DNA of 64,000 nt from Parasutterella muris (GCF_009767915.1 NZ_WSRP01000009.1:16994-80993), one strand, 5' to 3'; positions 47,720 to 57,162 are shown, numbered from the stretch's first letter. Notes: generated by a model not told the origin, from the sequence alone. Made by a program: numbers and translations.

Positions 47720-48384
47720 TACTTTGCTCCTGCAATCCAGTTATTTGAACCGACATGAAAGACAAGTTTACGAATAACGCTGTCTCTATCTTTCAAGTCA
47801 GTACGTTTAATTGCGGTCTTTTCAAAAGGGGCAGATGCAAGGTCGACCGTGAACAATTTCGCTTCTGGATTTTCCTCAACAATCATATCGAGAAACGTCT
47901 GATAGGCAAAATCTCTATGGTTGACATAGAAGGCTCGACAAGCGTCAAGTCTTGCCCCTCTTTTGCTTCTAATCGTCCATTTAATTTCTGTTGATCTTTG
48001 CTGAGCTAAAAGCCCGAAACCGCCGTGGGCCTCAAAGAGATGGTAAATATCAAGACTGCCAAATTTTAATGCGCTAAGAAACGTCGCTTTATTTGCTTCA
48101 AAGAACCTATTTTCCTGCTCATACAGCGTTTCTAAGTCCTTTGCGTCTTCAAATGGATACAGTAAATCACCTTCAGTTAGCAAATCAAGAGCAACTTGTT
48201 TTCTCTGCTCAAATTCGATTTCTGCTTTCTTAATGACGCTTGGAGTAATGGGAACATTCGAGCCACGAATGCTGAAAATCACCGCCTCAAGTGATTTTAA
48301 AAACTGCTCATAAATGTTTGTTTGTCTCTGAGCATACAAATCTGCGTCTTTAGGAAAGTAGACACCAAGAATTTTATCTGTCAT
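47719..48384 (-). CDS. Unknown virion-assembly protein
   Basis: A 221-residue, mostly helical protein that I do not recognise. It overlaps both neighbours by one base, so it is part of the head-tail module and possibly a connector. Confidence 0.6.
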   Translation of the reverse strand: MTDKILGVYFPKDADLYAQRQTNIYEQFLKSLEAVIFSIRGSNVPITPSVIKKAEIEFEQRKQVALDLLTEGDLLYPFEDAKDLETLYEQENRFFEANKATFLSALKFGSLDIYHLFEAHGGFGLLAQQRSTEIKWTIRSKRGARLDACRAFYVNHRDFAYQTFLDMIVEENPEAKLFTVDLASAPFEKTAIKRTDLKDRDSVIRKLVFHVGSNNWIAGAK

Positions 48385-49460
48385 TAACTTCTTCCAAGTT
48401 TTTTGCCTGTTGATAAGTAGCGGGCCAAGTAGCTCATTGCACGAGAAGAAACTGCCGTCTGAGCTGGAAGTACACTTGAGAACATCTGTTTTACTTCGCC
48501 GATAGTTTCAAGAATTAAACCCTGTCGCCTTCTATCTGCAATTGAATCAACCGTCAATACGTCGTCCGCTTCTGCAAGTTGAGCTTTCATCAAAGCATCT
48601 TTGAACTTCTGCGGGAGCTTTTCAAAGTCTTCAGGCTCTAAATCTTCAAGTTTTACTGAGTCGCCATAGACTCCGAAAATGTCACCAACTTTGACTGATC
48701 TCGGTTTCCCTGCGGCTTGAACGACATAATCTTGTTTGGACATATCAAGCTGTACAGTTCCGAAGTTGAAATTCAGTCTGCAAATATGAGCTTTAGCTTC
48801 CATCAAGGCCGAGATTCTCTGACTCTGCGGCATCAAATCCCAATTGCTGAGCTTTGACATATCCATTGCCAGTCTCTGAGCTTGACGATAAGTCATGAAA
48901 GAGTTCACGCCGACAACAAGCGGGTCAGCAACGGTCAGTCCATATACATATTCGAGATTGAGAACGCCACCGCTTTCTGTCGTAACTTTGAGACAAATGA
49001 TTCGGATATCACGACACACTTCTTCTGCCAGAGTGTTAATTTCGCCGTCAGTAAGAATGACTACTTCAGAGATGTCTTCAGGCTCTTCTACAGGCTCATC
49101 TTCTGTTGGTTCGTCTTCCAAAGGAGGCTCTTCGTCACCCGCATCTTCCGTCTCATCTACTTCAACTTCGTCGCTTTGAGCAGAAATGTCTTCTGAGGGT
49201 TCTTCGGGTTCTGTAGACTCTTCAGGCTCTGTAGGTTCTGTTGGTTCCTCAGGCTCTTCGGGTTCTTCAGGCTCAACTGGCTCTACAGGCTCGGGATAGT
49301 CTTCGCCATCAGGAACATAAATCATCGGACCAAGAAGCTCATTGTTTTCCGAATCAATAATTCGATAAACAACCGACTTTACTCCGACAATTGGGTTTCC
49401 TGCGTCATCTTCTAATGCGATGACAGACTCAACTGTGTTTCCCGAGATGTATACGTTCAT
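48384..49460 (-). CDS. Head-tail adaptor-like protein with acidic Pro-Glu repeats
   Basis: A 358-residue protein. An N-terminal beta domain (about 1-60) is followed by roughly 80 residues of EPxEP/PEEPEE repeats and further acidic sequence, then a second helical part (150-358) with FMTYRQAQRLAMDMSKLSNW. The repeat stretch is encoded at about 49080-49290 and would be a long rod or disordered spacer. The helical part may be the connector; the N-terminal domain may be exposed. Confidence 0.6.
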   Translation of the reverse strand: MNVYISGNTVESVIALEDDAGNPIVGVKSVVYRIIDSENNELLGPMIYVPDGEDYPEPVEPVEPEEPEEPEEPTEPTEPEESTEPEEPSEDISAQSDEVEVDETEDAGDEEPPLEDEPTEDEPVEEPEDISEVVILTDGEINTLAEEVCRDIRIICLKVTTESGGVLNLEYVYGLTVADPLVVGVNSFMTYRQAQRLAMDMSKLSNWDLMPQSQRISALMEAKAHICRLNFNFGTVQLDMSKQDYVVQAAGKPRSVKVGDIFGVYGDSVKLEDLEPEDFEKLPQKFKDALMKAQLAEADDVLTVDSIADRRRQGLILETIGEVKQMFSSVLPAQTAVSSRAMSYLARYLSTGKKLGRS

Positions 49461-49969
49461 TCTTTGCCAGCTACAGCGTATATTTTGTCAAGAAGTTTTC
49501 TGATAGAGGTATCTCGAATGCCTAACGGGGCGGCAATATCTCTTAAGCCGTTAATGCCCTTTTTGTCAGCAATTTCTTCCAGCTCTTCACGTGTGTAACG
49601 AACAATCACTTCAGGAACTTCTTCAGCAGGAGGCAGAACTTCAACAACCGTCTTTGTCGTTGCTTCTTTCGGTTTTTCTTCATGACGAATAAACACGGGG
49701 TGTTCCGCATCATTGCCGCCAACAACTTCTGTTCTTACAAACACATCGGCAGTTACACGTCCAATTGGAGCTTGAATTGCTGAGTTATCAACAATACGAG
49801 AAACTTTAGAATCGTCTTCCCAAGCGCAAGACATAATCGCCGAGAGTTTCACTGCTTCGTTCTGAGTGACGTCTCTAGCGGATACGCCTTTTACAAAGGG
49901 AATGGTTAAAAGATGACCTGTATAGTTTTTCAGACCATCTTGCGTCAGTTTCAGTTTCATACTGCTCAT
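49457..49969 (-). CDS. Capsid-associated protein, unknown
   Basis: A 170-residue protein between the major capsid gene and the adaptor. It contains a folded first half and a C-terminal segment (YTREELEEIADKKGINGLRDIAA, shortened: ELEEIADKKGI) of the small helical type that binds nucleic acid or protein. It could be a decoration or joining protein. Confidence 0.55.
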   Translation of the reverse strand: MSSMKLKLTQDGLKNYTGHLLTIPFVKGVSARDVTQNEAVKLSAIMSCAWEDDSKVSRIVDNSAIQAPIGRVTADVFVRTEVVGGNDAEHPVFIRHEEKPKEATTKTVVEVLPPAEEVPEVIVRYTREELEEIADKKGINGLRDIAAPLGIRDTSIRKLLDKIYAVAGKE

Positions 49970-49975
49970 TCAAAT

Positions 49976-50000
49976 AAAGGCGGGAAGTTTCCCGCCCTTT
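49976..50000 (-). terminator. Hairpin after major capsid gene
   Basis: GGCGGG (49979-49984) and CCCGCC (49991-49996) form a strong stem; on the minus strand it is followed by TTTATTTG. It would reduce read-through from the abundant capsid message into the connector genes. Confidence 0.75.
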
Positions 50001-50022
50001 TCATTGGATAACTTCTTAAACG

Positions 50023-50913
50023 TTAGGCGCCAGCGCCGATCTGAACGTTCTTAAGGCAGGCAAGACTCTTAGTGGACTTAAGAGCAAGGCCGCAATACCA
50101 TTTCAGACGTGTACGAATAGCGTCTTTGTTCTGAACAGTGCCAAGATTTTCAACGACGATACCAGCGTTATCGCCACCAAACAGACCATGGAGACCATCC
50201 AGTTCGTTTGCGCGAATGGCATAAATCTGGCAAGTTCCGTCTTCGCCCATCGGGATAAACTCGTTCATGAGAATCGGCATTCCCTGATGAACCAGCATCG
50301 GATGACCGAAAGCAGGAAGCATCTGCATTACAGCGTCAGTGCCAGAAGTAGCACGAAGAATCTGACGATAAGCACGAATTGTCGGACGGTTCATAACCAG
50401 AATATCCGCACCATTCGGTACTTTATCCAGAAGTTCGTCAAGCATTGCAAAGTTAAGAGCAGAGGCTTTACCGTCAATTGTCTGATCGGATGTAACGAGT
50501 TTTGCCACGCCGTCAAACTGTTTTGCGTTAACGGCAGAGTCGCCCTGAATCAGCACCTTGCTGAATTCACGACCCATACCTTTTGCCTTCTTAGCAATCT
50601 GAATGGCAAGCTGATTATTGTGATCAGACTGTGTTGTCTGAAGGAATTTATCCACGTCAACGTCGCCAATCAGAATACGAAGTTTGGCAACAACTTCAGT
50701 GAATGTAGAAGCAGATTCGTTCACGACTTCATTTGGGTCTAACCAATCTGCGCCAGCAAGTGTGTTTTCACGGTTGTAGACATAAGCCTTGCCGTTAACA
50801 CGAGTAAAAGGAAGAACGGAGAAAAGATCGTCCCGTTCAATAATTTCGTCAATTACGCCAGAAATAAGCTGATTATTAGAAAGCTTTTCGGACTCAGCAC
50901 GAAGTAAAGGCAT
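50023..50913 (-). CDS. Major capsid protein
   Basis: A 296-residue protein with the composition and layout of HK97-fold capsid subunits (FSVLPFTRVNGKAYVYNRE, ILVMNRPTIRAYRQ, GMPILMNEFIP). It has its own promoter and long leader and a terminator, as expected for the most abundant virion protein. Confidence 0.88.
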   Translation of the reverse strand: MPLLRAESEKLSNNQLISGVIDEIIERDDLFSVLPFTRVNGKAYVYNRENTLAGADWLDPNEVVNESASTFTEVVAKLRILIGDVDVDKFLQTTQSDHNNQLAIQIAKKAKGMGREFSKVLIQGDSAVNAKQFDGVAKLVTSDQTIDGKASALNFAMLDELLDKVPNGADILVMNRPTIRAYRQILRATSGTDAVMQMLPAFGHPMLVHQGMPILMNEFIPMGEDGTCQIYAIRANELDGLHGLFGGDNAGIVVENLGTVQNKDAIRTRLKWYCGLALKSTKSLACLKNVQIGAGA

Positions 50914-50982
50914 TTTTATTATTTTCCTTAAAAAGACTTGTTTGGTCTTTGCCTATTTCGCTTTAGGTCGAGACTGATTTTT

Positions 50983-51036
50983 CAGGGTCAACACCTGAAC
51001 AGACTGTGGTCTAAATCCGTTCAGAAGTAGACCCTG
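50983..51036 (-). promoter_or_regulatory. Structured leader of the capsid message
   Basis: The leader between the capsid promoter and its ATG is about 150 bases. It holds CAGGGTC paired with GACCCTG (7 bp perfect, 50983-50989 and 51030-51036) and an inner GAAC/GTTC pairing. No ligand-binding consensus is recognised; it may stabilise the message or control translation. Confidence 0.45.
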
Positions 51037-51071
51037 TGTGAAAGAATTATGCGTCAGCATAATTATAGGGT

Positions 51072-51112
51072 AACTATACCACAAAACATTTAATTTGTCA
51101 AGTGGTATAGTT
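51072..51112 (-). promoter_or_regulatory. Capsid promoter inside an 11-bp inverted repeat
   Basis: Minus strand TTGACA (51096-51101), 17-base spacer, TATAGT (51073-51078). The arms AACTATACCAC (51072-51082) and GTGGTATAGTT (51102-51112) match perfectly; one arm covers the -10 and the other lies just upstream of the -35. Confidence 0.75.
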
Positions 51113-51127
51113 GATTTTAAACAAAAT

Positions 51128-51970
51128 TTATTTAATTAAGCTAAGACCCTTAAGAATCTTATCCTGTGCAGTTGTTCCCTGCTGAGGTGGTACAGCAGAA
51201 CTCATCTTTGAAGAAGAACCTGCGCCAGCTTTCATTTTCGATTTCATCATAGATTCTGCATCGGGGTCGGCTTCAACAATCTTAGCCAATGCCGCATCAA
51301 ATGGAAGATTGTTCCCATACTGATCAATGTAAGCGGTGCGTCCCTTCTGTCCGCGAGGTTTGTCGTAGCCGACAACCTGACCGTCAACCAGATCAAAGTA
51401 TTCGCCATAGACAATGCGTGTTTTGCTCGGTGTCAAAACAAGTTCTTTAGCGATGTACTGAGAGTTGTTGAACTGAGCGCCGATAGTCAGCTCAACAATC
51501 TGTTTCTGACTGGATTCGTACTGAGCACTGACTTCGCTGAGCTTTTTCTGAATTTCGCCCATTGCTTTGGCGTGGTCTTCGCTCATCTGTTTTTTGAGTT
51601 TATCCCATTCGCCTTTCGCTTCGAGTTCTTTCTTCTGCTTGTCTTCCTCTGCATGAATCATGCTTGCGAGTTTTTCCAAGCCACCGAGACTTTCAATTGC
51701 TTCAACAGTCTTCTTGAGTTCAGCAATCTCAGCCTTAGCAGAGGTCAGCTCCTCTTTCTTCTTCATGATGTCTTTGAGAAGTTTATGATCGGCTTCGCTC
51801 ATGCCATGCTTCTGTTCATCAGTTTTTTTGGTTTCGTCAACCTTAACAGGCTTTTCCTGTTTGGCAGACTGAGCTTCCTCAACTGTAGTCTGCGCATTCT
51901 GAGTTTCAGAAACTGTTGTTTCAGAGGAAGTACCGTCGCTTCCAGCAAAAATCTTAAATTTTGTAGTCAT
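51128..51970 (-). CDS. Capsid scaffolding protein
   Basis: A 280-residue, highly charged protein, mostly coiled coil (about 50-165, rich in Lys/Glu), with a C-terminal basic Ser/Met-rich tail. This composition and its place between portal and capsid fit a scaffold that guides procapsid assembly. No protease motif is seen. Confidence 0.8.
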   Translation of the reverse strand: MTTKFKIFAGSDGTSSETTVSETQNAQTTVEEAQSAKQEKPVKVDETKKTDEQKHGMSEADHKLLKDIMKKKEELTSAKAEIAELKKTVEAIESLGGLEKLASMIHAEEDKQKKELEAKGEWDKLKKQMSEDHAKAMGEIQKKLSEVSAQYESSQKQIVELTIGAQFNNSQYIAKELVLTPSKTRIVYGEYFDLVDGQVVGYDKPRGQKGRTAYIDQYGNNLPFDAALAKIVEADPDAESMMKSKMKAGAGSSSKMSSAVPPQQGTTAQDKILKGLSLIK

Positions 51971-52002
51971 TGTTTTCCTTGTCGATTCTCTTCGACTTTT
52001 TG

Positions 52003-53688
52003 TTATTCAGTATCTTTGGTAACTTGCCCTTGACGCCTATTGGCTATGGGACGTTTTTCATCAATTGCAGAACCGTCTGCATCTCTCGTCGCATCACCTC
52101 TTCCGCTCTGAGTCTTATAGATGGTGTGCGTCGGGTCTCTTAAATTATTAGAAGCTGTTCTGAGTGTTGGAGAGTTGTTCATCAAATCTTCAACGGAAAG
52201 CGGCCATTCTTTTAACTCGCTTTCGATTTTATTTCTCACTTCCTTCTTCAAGAGGGGGAACAGTTTTGTAATCAATGAGCGCATCTGCTCACGCCGCAAG
52301 GTGTCAGGAGCATCAATCAGCATCAAGCGAGAGGCAATGTCGAACTCGTCATAAAGTCCACGAGTATCAAAATTGTCGGGATAGCACACGATTCTCTTGT
52401 GGTCGCTAGCCTCGCTGTCAACTGCTTCACCGCACCAAAGTGCCACAATTTTGACAATCTTGTTTTCAATCACTTCAAGACTGTCCGCCTTTGCTGTAAG
52501 CAAGGCATTCACACGTTCAAAGTCGTATGCTTTCGCCACGCCTGAACTGTTATCTTTACTCACCGCATTGTCTTTGTTCGTTCTTTCGCTTGAGAGACCT
52601 ACAGTGTGATAAATCTCGCTGACAATGCGATTCACAACTTCTAAAATCAACTGAGCCTGTTTAGGGTCAGGAGAAATGTATTCAGGGGCTTTAGAAGAAC
52701 CATCCGTAACATACGTGAAGATTCTCTTAGTGCCCATTTCAATTAGTTTGTCTTGCGCTTCTTGATCTGCGCCGATTGCCGAAGTCGGCATGATTAACTG
52801 AGAGAAGGTCTGATCTTGAATGATAGCGTCCAAGTTCGACAGATAGTTGGCGGTAGCCCTATCTAAGAACGCAATGTCATTCAGCATACTTGGAGAGCCG
52901 TATTCTTCGTCAGACAAAAGATTGTCGGCAAGAACTACAGGGACCATGCCCAAATTGTGACTTCCCTGATCGATCAGCTCAACTGCGCCACGTTTATTGG
53001 TTGAAAACAGCATCCAGGCTTCTTTTGTCCATAGACGATATTGAAAGCTTTCTTCGCCGCTGGACTTAAACGGGTCGTCGTCATCACGAACCGCTTCACG
53101 AATCAAAATCCAACGCAATTCGCCCGTATTATCAAAAGAATAGTCAAGCATCTGTTGCGGCGTGACGATGTATGCATAGGGATGAACCTCGTTCTTTCTT
53201 TCATCAGCCTTAGACAAAACGCCCTCAGTAACGCTCTCGTTATCGATGACGATACCAATGCGCCCGTAAATTGACGTATTCTTAGCAACCTGCTTTGCCA
53301 AATCGTTGATATCTGCGCCAAATTTTGTCGATTTCTTCCAAAAGTGCTTCACACATTCGGGAGCATCTTCGCTTCGATCGACATTCTGCTTGAACAGATA
53401 CTTTGTGACCAAATCCACCACTTCACGAGAGTGGTTGAATCTATAGGCCCTTTCCTGTCGATCTTCAAAGTCTTTTGTGCCCTCTTTGATGTATTTGAAG
53501 ATATTGTCTTCAAACCACTTTCTACCACCGTGGTACGTGTCTTCAAAGAAGTTCCAGTCAATCAGTCTTTCTTCGTACTGAGGATGTCTTCGGGAAATGA
53601 GACGCTTATAAGGATTATTTTCGTTGGTTGTCGTAGCTTGCGGGTCAATGTAAGTTACGCTTCCAGCTTGTTCAAAATTATTAGTCAT
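52003..53688 (-). CDS. Portal protein
   Basis: A 561-residue protein that would form the dodecameric ring for DNA passage. Features include YRFNHSREVVDLVTKYLF, AYIVTPQQMLDYSF, NYLSNLDAIIQDQTFSQL and a helical C-terminus, the pattern of SPP1-type portals. It lies between terminase and scaffold. Confidence 0.88.
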   Translation of the reverse strand: MTNNFEQAGSVTYIDPQATTTNENNPYKRLISRRHPQYEERLIDWNFFEDTYHGGRKWFEDNIFKYIKEGTKDFEDRQERAYRFNHSREVVDLVTKYLFKQNVDRSEDAPECVKHFWKKSTKFGADINDLAKQVAKNTSIYGRIGIVIDNESVTEGVLSKADERKNEVHPYAYIVTPQQMLDYSFDNTGELRWILIREAVRDDDDPFKSSGEESFQYRLWTKEAWMLFSTNKRGAVELIDQGSHNLGMVPVVLADNLLSDEEYGSPSMLNDIAFLDRATANYLSNLDAIIQDQTFSQLIMPTSAIGADQEAQDKLIEMGTKRIFTYVTDGSSKAPEYISPDPKQAQLILEVVNRIVSEIYHTVGLSSERTNKDNAVSKDNSSGVAKAYDFERVNALLTAKADSLEVIENKIVKIVALWCGEAVDSEASDHKRIVCYPDNFDTRGLYDEFDIASRLMLIDAPDTLRREQMRSLITKLFPLLKKEVRNKIESELKEWPLSVEDLMNNSPTLRTASNNLRDPTHTIYKTQSGRGDATRDADGSAIDEKRPIANRRQGQVTKDTE

Positions 53689-53690
53689 TT

Positions 53691-56258
53691 TTACCTAGAA
53701 TAGCCAGCAACTTTAAGTTTCTTGAGCGGATACTCGATTTCAATCGCATATCCGAGGGCATCAGCACAGTGTTCAATGTTGGCCGATTTATCAATATCTC
53801 TTGAACCCTCGATATAAAGTGTTTGTTCGAGAGCATTAATTAAGTGCGTGCAGGACGGGTCAACAAACAAACGAATCTTTCCCTCTGCACTCATAAGCAT
53901 TCGGTTTACGCAGTTCACTCTGTCCGCAATCGGCGGATGCTGTCTGCGATATTTGATTCGATCAAAGCCATGTTCCCTGAGAATATCAATATCAGTTTCA
54001 CCTCGTGCATGCTGTCTTGCGCCGCCCGCAGGGTCAGGGTATAGAGTAATTCTGTCTTGCCAACGGTAATACTTCTGCTCAATAGCCTGAGCCATTTCTT
54101 CTGTATTCGATGCGATTTTCACGATTTCGCCTACGGCCCAAAGTTCTCCATTTGCTTGAGGCTGAAGAATTACAGTAGACATTGGGTCAATATTGAAGTC
54201 CATGCCAACCCAAATCGGCAAACCTGGATTAAACGGGCATCGTCTAATGTGCACTGCACGGGAAAACGGGTAGTAAACACGCCCCGCCATAGATTCAAAA
54301 GAATTGAAGTTGTTCGTCCCATCAGCTAACAGATAAGAATGATCTGGACTATCGACTGTAATGTTCCAGACTTCTTGTTCTTCTGAGAGTTTCTTGTCAA
54401 GAATTTCAAGTCTCAGCAGTTGTCTTTCTTCAGACCATCTTGTCTTTAACCATTCACTAATGGCAGGGAAAGAGTGACCTGCGTTAATTTTGCGACCCGC
54501 TTTAATTCGGTTATACAGGGCGCTAGCGCCTGAATACGTCAAACCAAGTCTCTTGCCGATGTCCCTAAAAGTCTCGCCTTTTTCGACTCCCTGTAAAACA
54601 GTATCAATACGACTTTGAGCCATACATTTTTCGGCTCGAATGTATTGAGAGAACAACCACCCTAATTTGGCTTTTTCATCACAATACACAAACGAAACGT
54701 TCTCATAGAAATCTAAGATGCTGTTGGAAGCAATTCTGAGAACGTAATTCGTATGTGTTTTACAGCTTGGAACATTGTTGATAGTAACCGTTGTCTCAAT
54801 TCCCAAATCTTTCGCCAAGTTCTGCAAACTCTTGAAGAACGTCATTCCGTCAACGCCCTTTAATTTGGCCATCATTAAACAAGGCTGTCGGCCCTTCTTT
54901 GTACATGCTCCTAAAACTGTAGGTGTTGCGCCTTCTGCTCCAAAAAGCGCACCAAGATATGCTCTCTTAATACCCTTTGTTCCGTTCTTAATCCATTCGG
55001 GAACGTCGAATACCTGAGCCGTCTTCTTGCCCAACGGAGCGCCAAGACTAACGAGCCTTGCAGAATCAGACTGACTAATTTGAATCTGATAACCGCAATC
55101 ACGTTCAAGCTTAGTCTTCTTCATACAAACCGTTGCGCCTATGGCTAAACCAACATAATTTAAGCTCTGAAGAATCTTGTCTAAATCACTTTCAACGTTG
55201 CTATAAAAAGCTCCGCCTAAACGATGATATTCGCTCACTTCTCCGTTAGCTTTGGTGTAACGGTCAGTCTTTTCTACCAAGGTACCGTCGCCAGTGTTGT
55301 AGCCAACTAAGGCGGCATAGTGCTCTTCAGGAGTCGTTGGTCTCCAAATAACAGGATTTCGCTCAATGTTATTCAGAACGTCAAACCTCACCTCTTCATT
55401 CGCAAACTTAAATTTGTGATGGGCACTTGCTCGAACAACTTCACCTGTTTCAAGAACGGCTGAAATAATCTTCTTCGAGCCAGTCACGCCGACAGCCGTC
55501 ACATAGCAAGGTACTCTTCTGCCATCATCCTGAAGGTGAACAAGTTCGTCCCACTTCTCAACGTCTTTAATTGCTTTGCTTCCGCCATCCCAAAGTTGAA
55601 CTTTAGTATTGGGGAGGTGACAAGCCAAAAATTCTTGACGAAATGACTTCTCGTCCATATCTTTTTTGGCCGCTTCTAACTCTGCTAACGGAATAAACGG
55701 AGAAGTGAGGGTGGGAAACTGCCAAGACTTCCAATCCTTGGCGCCTCCAGGCTGACCTAATTTGTAGGCCTTATAAAGAACGTTGTAACTTTTTGGAGTT
55801 CCAATAAATAAACACCACCCCTTTTTATCGGCTAACGTTGGACGAAGAACCTGAGTCCAGGTCTCTTCTCGCATATCTTGATACTCGTCAAGAATCAATC
55901 CGTGTAAGCCGACACCTCGAAGCGAATCTGGCTTATCTGCGCCCTTCAATTCAATTTTTGAACCGTTGACAAGCTCCACCATCATATTGGTTTCATTCAT
56001 TCTTAAAATCCAATCTTTGGGCAAAGCGTCAAGAAGGTCTCCCCACATAATTTGCTTAGCCATTCGATAAGTCGGAGCCACATACCAAATTTTCTGATTG
56101 GGTTTAGTTGCATGGGCAATCATTTCCATACGAGAAAGGTACGACTTGCCCCATCTTCTTCCCGCCACCACAACCCTAAAACGATGGGTGTCTTGATAAA
56201 CCTCCATCTGTTTGGGATGAAGTGAAAGACTAATTCTTCGCTTTTCTTTACCCATCAA
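53691..56258 (-). CDS. terL: Terminase large subunit with intein
   Basis: An 855-residue precursor of the packaging motor. The ATPase half has Walker A VAGRRWGKS (31-39) and Walker B LILDEYQD (121-128); the nuclease half starts GMDFNIDP after the intein and has YPDPAGG and CADALGYA. An intein of 440 residues (213-652) interrupts QEFLA|SFESMAGRVYYP, near the ATPase-nuclease hinge; without it the protein is about 415 residues, the usual length. Splicing is needed for packaging. Confidence 0.93.
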   Translation of the reverse strand: MMGKEKRRISLSLHPKQMEVYQDTHRFRVVVAGRRWGKSYLSRMEMIAHATKPNQKIWYVAPTYRMAKQIMWGDLLDALPKDWILRMNETNMMVELVNGSKIELKGADKPDSLRGVGLHGLILDEYQDMREETWTQVLRPTLADKKGWCLFIGTPKSYNVLYKAYKLGQPGGAKDWKSWQFPTLTSPFIPLAELEAAKKDMDEKSFRQEFLACHLPNTKVQLWDGGSKAIKDVEKWDELVHLQDDGRRVPCYVTAVGVTGSKKIISAVLETGEVVRASAHHKFKFANEEVRFDVLNNIERNPVIWRPTTPEEHYAALVGYNTGDGTLVEKTDRYTKANGEVSEYHRLGGAFYSNVESDLDKILQSLNYVGLAIGATVCMKKTKLERDCGYQIQISQSDSARLVSLGAPLGKKTAQVFDVPEWIKNGTKGIKRAYLGALFGAEGATPTVLGACTKKGRQPCLMMAKLKGVDGMTFFKSLQNLAKDLGIETTVTINNVPSCKTHTNYVLRIASNSILDFYENVSFVYCDEKAKLGWLFSQYIRAEKCMAQSRIDTVLQGVEKGETFRDIGKRLGLTYSGASALYNRIKAGRKINAGHSFPAISEWLKTRWSEERQLLRLEILDKKLSEEQEVWNITVDSPDHSYLLADGTNNFNSFESMAGRVYYPFSRAVHIRRCPFNPGLPIWVGMDFNIDPMSTVILQPQANGELWAVGEIVKIASNTEEMAQAIEQKYYRWQDRITLYPDPAGGARQHARGETDIDILREHGFDRIKYRRQHPPIADRVNCVNRMLMSAEGKIRLFVDPSCTHLINALEQTLYIEGSRDIDKSANIEHCADALGYAIEIEYPLKKLKVAGYSR
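54303..55622 (-). other. Intein with homing-endonuclease domain in terL (440 residues)
   Basis: Starts CHLPNTKVQLWDG and ends HSYLLADGTNNFN before Ser+1. Blocks resembling the two LAGLIDADG helices are LVGYNTGDGTL and LGALFGAEGAT, with a DNA-binding-like segment (FRDIGKRLGLTYSGASALYNR) after them. The full size and intact blocks suggest a mobile, possibly active element. The penultimate residue is Phe, not His, so the splice end is atypical. Confidence 0.88.
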
Positions 56259-56491
56259 AAAACACCCTTGAATGGATACGTTATCGTCTCAACAAACTCA
56301 CCAAATAGCGAATCTCTCTTAGAACGAGAACGGGAGTAAGAACAAGAGTAAAGATATGCCTCATACGCTCTTAGGTCACGTTCTATTCTGTCCAACTTCT
56401 CTAGTAGTACTCTCTTTTCTTCTTTCTTAGCCAGCTCCATTTCTTTCTGCTTGAGTTCTTCTTCCTTGACCTTCAGTTCTTCTTCTGTCAT
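56255..56491 (-). CDS. Small coiled-coil protein between terminase genes
   Basis: A 78-residue protein; the first 45 residues are a Lys/Glu coiled coil (KEEELKQKEMELAKKEEK), the rest contains a Tyr/Ser/Arg patch. It overlaps both terminase genes by four bases (ATGA). Function unknown; a packaging accessory is possible. Confidence 0.65.
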   Translation of the reverse strand: MTEEELKVKEEELKQKEMELAKKEEKRVLLEKLDRIERDLRAYEAYLYSCSYSRSRSKRDSLFGEFVETITYPFKGVF

Positions 56492-57162
56492 TCTTCGTCA
56501 CCTATGATGTCGTCAGGTGCTTGTGTGTCTATAAGATTGCTATTTCTCTGAGCAAATTGTTTGTTCAGTTCTTCATCAGGCAGTTCAAGCGAATCTTCTT
56601 CCTGATAATTTCTAATCTGCTCAATCTGATCTGCGGTCAGTTCAGTCAGCACAAGTTCTGGCAGTGCATCAGTATTCTTATCATCTTTATCAAGACCGAG
56701 CACTGTCCAGCGTTCAGCCCTTGTTACTGCAAGGGTTTTTGCGGCCAACTCCAAGGCTTTCAAGTTTGCCGCAATTGTTGAAAAAGGCTTTCCGTTTTGT
56801 TTGCAAAGCGCTACTTCAGACCAAGTAAGCTTTGCAAGACCCATGGACATTTTGTAATGCTCTTCCTTGGTTTCACGAATGCGAGAAGCAACCAGGGTGG
56901 CTTCCTGTTCAGCCATGGTTTTTGCTTTGTTCATGGCTGACTTTTGAACTTCATCAGCTCTTGCGCCCTTAATCAAGCCATGATTTTTGATATATGAGTC
57001 CACCACTGGGCGATCTACTCCAAGTTCTTTCGCTATGTCTGCGGCAGTAAATTCGCCAGTGTCGTACAAAGCCCGCAGTCGTCTCTTTTGAGAGGCGTTT
57101 AGACTTCTTGACGACGACTTTGATTTTGTCGTCTCTTTAGTTTCTTTTTCTTCGACTTCCAT
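56488..57162 (-). CDS. terS: Terminase small subunit
   Basis: A 224-residue protein with an N-terminal helix-turn-helix (YDTGEFTAADIAKELGVDRP, about 34-53), a helical centre for oligomerisation and an acidic C-terminus. This and its place before terL fit the subunit that recognises the packaging site. Confidence 0.8.
   Translation of the reverse strand: MEVEEKETKETTKSKSSSRSLNASQKRRLRALYDTGEFTAADIAKELGVDRPVVDSYIKNHGLIKGARADEVQKSAMNKAKTMAEQEATLVASRIRETKEEHYKMSMGLAKLTWSEVALCKQNGKPFSTIAANLKALELAAKTLAVTRAERWTVLGLDKDDKNTDALPELVLTELTADQIEQIRNYQEEDSLELPDEELNKQFAQRNSNLIDTQAPDDIIGDEE

Noticed and set aside
48882..49196. Two + strand frames opposite the Pro-Glu repeat region
   Set aside because: They are antisense to a gene with biased codons (repeated GAA/CCT), which leaves stop-free reverse frames. 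No ribosome site or family resemblance.
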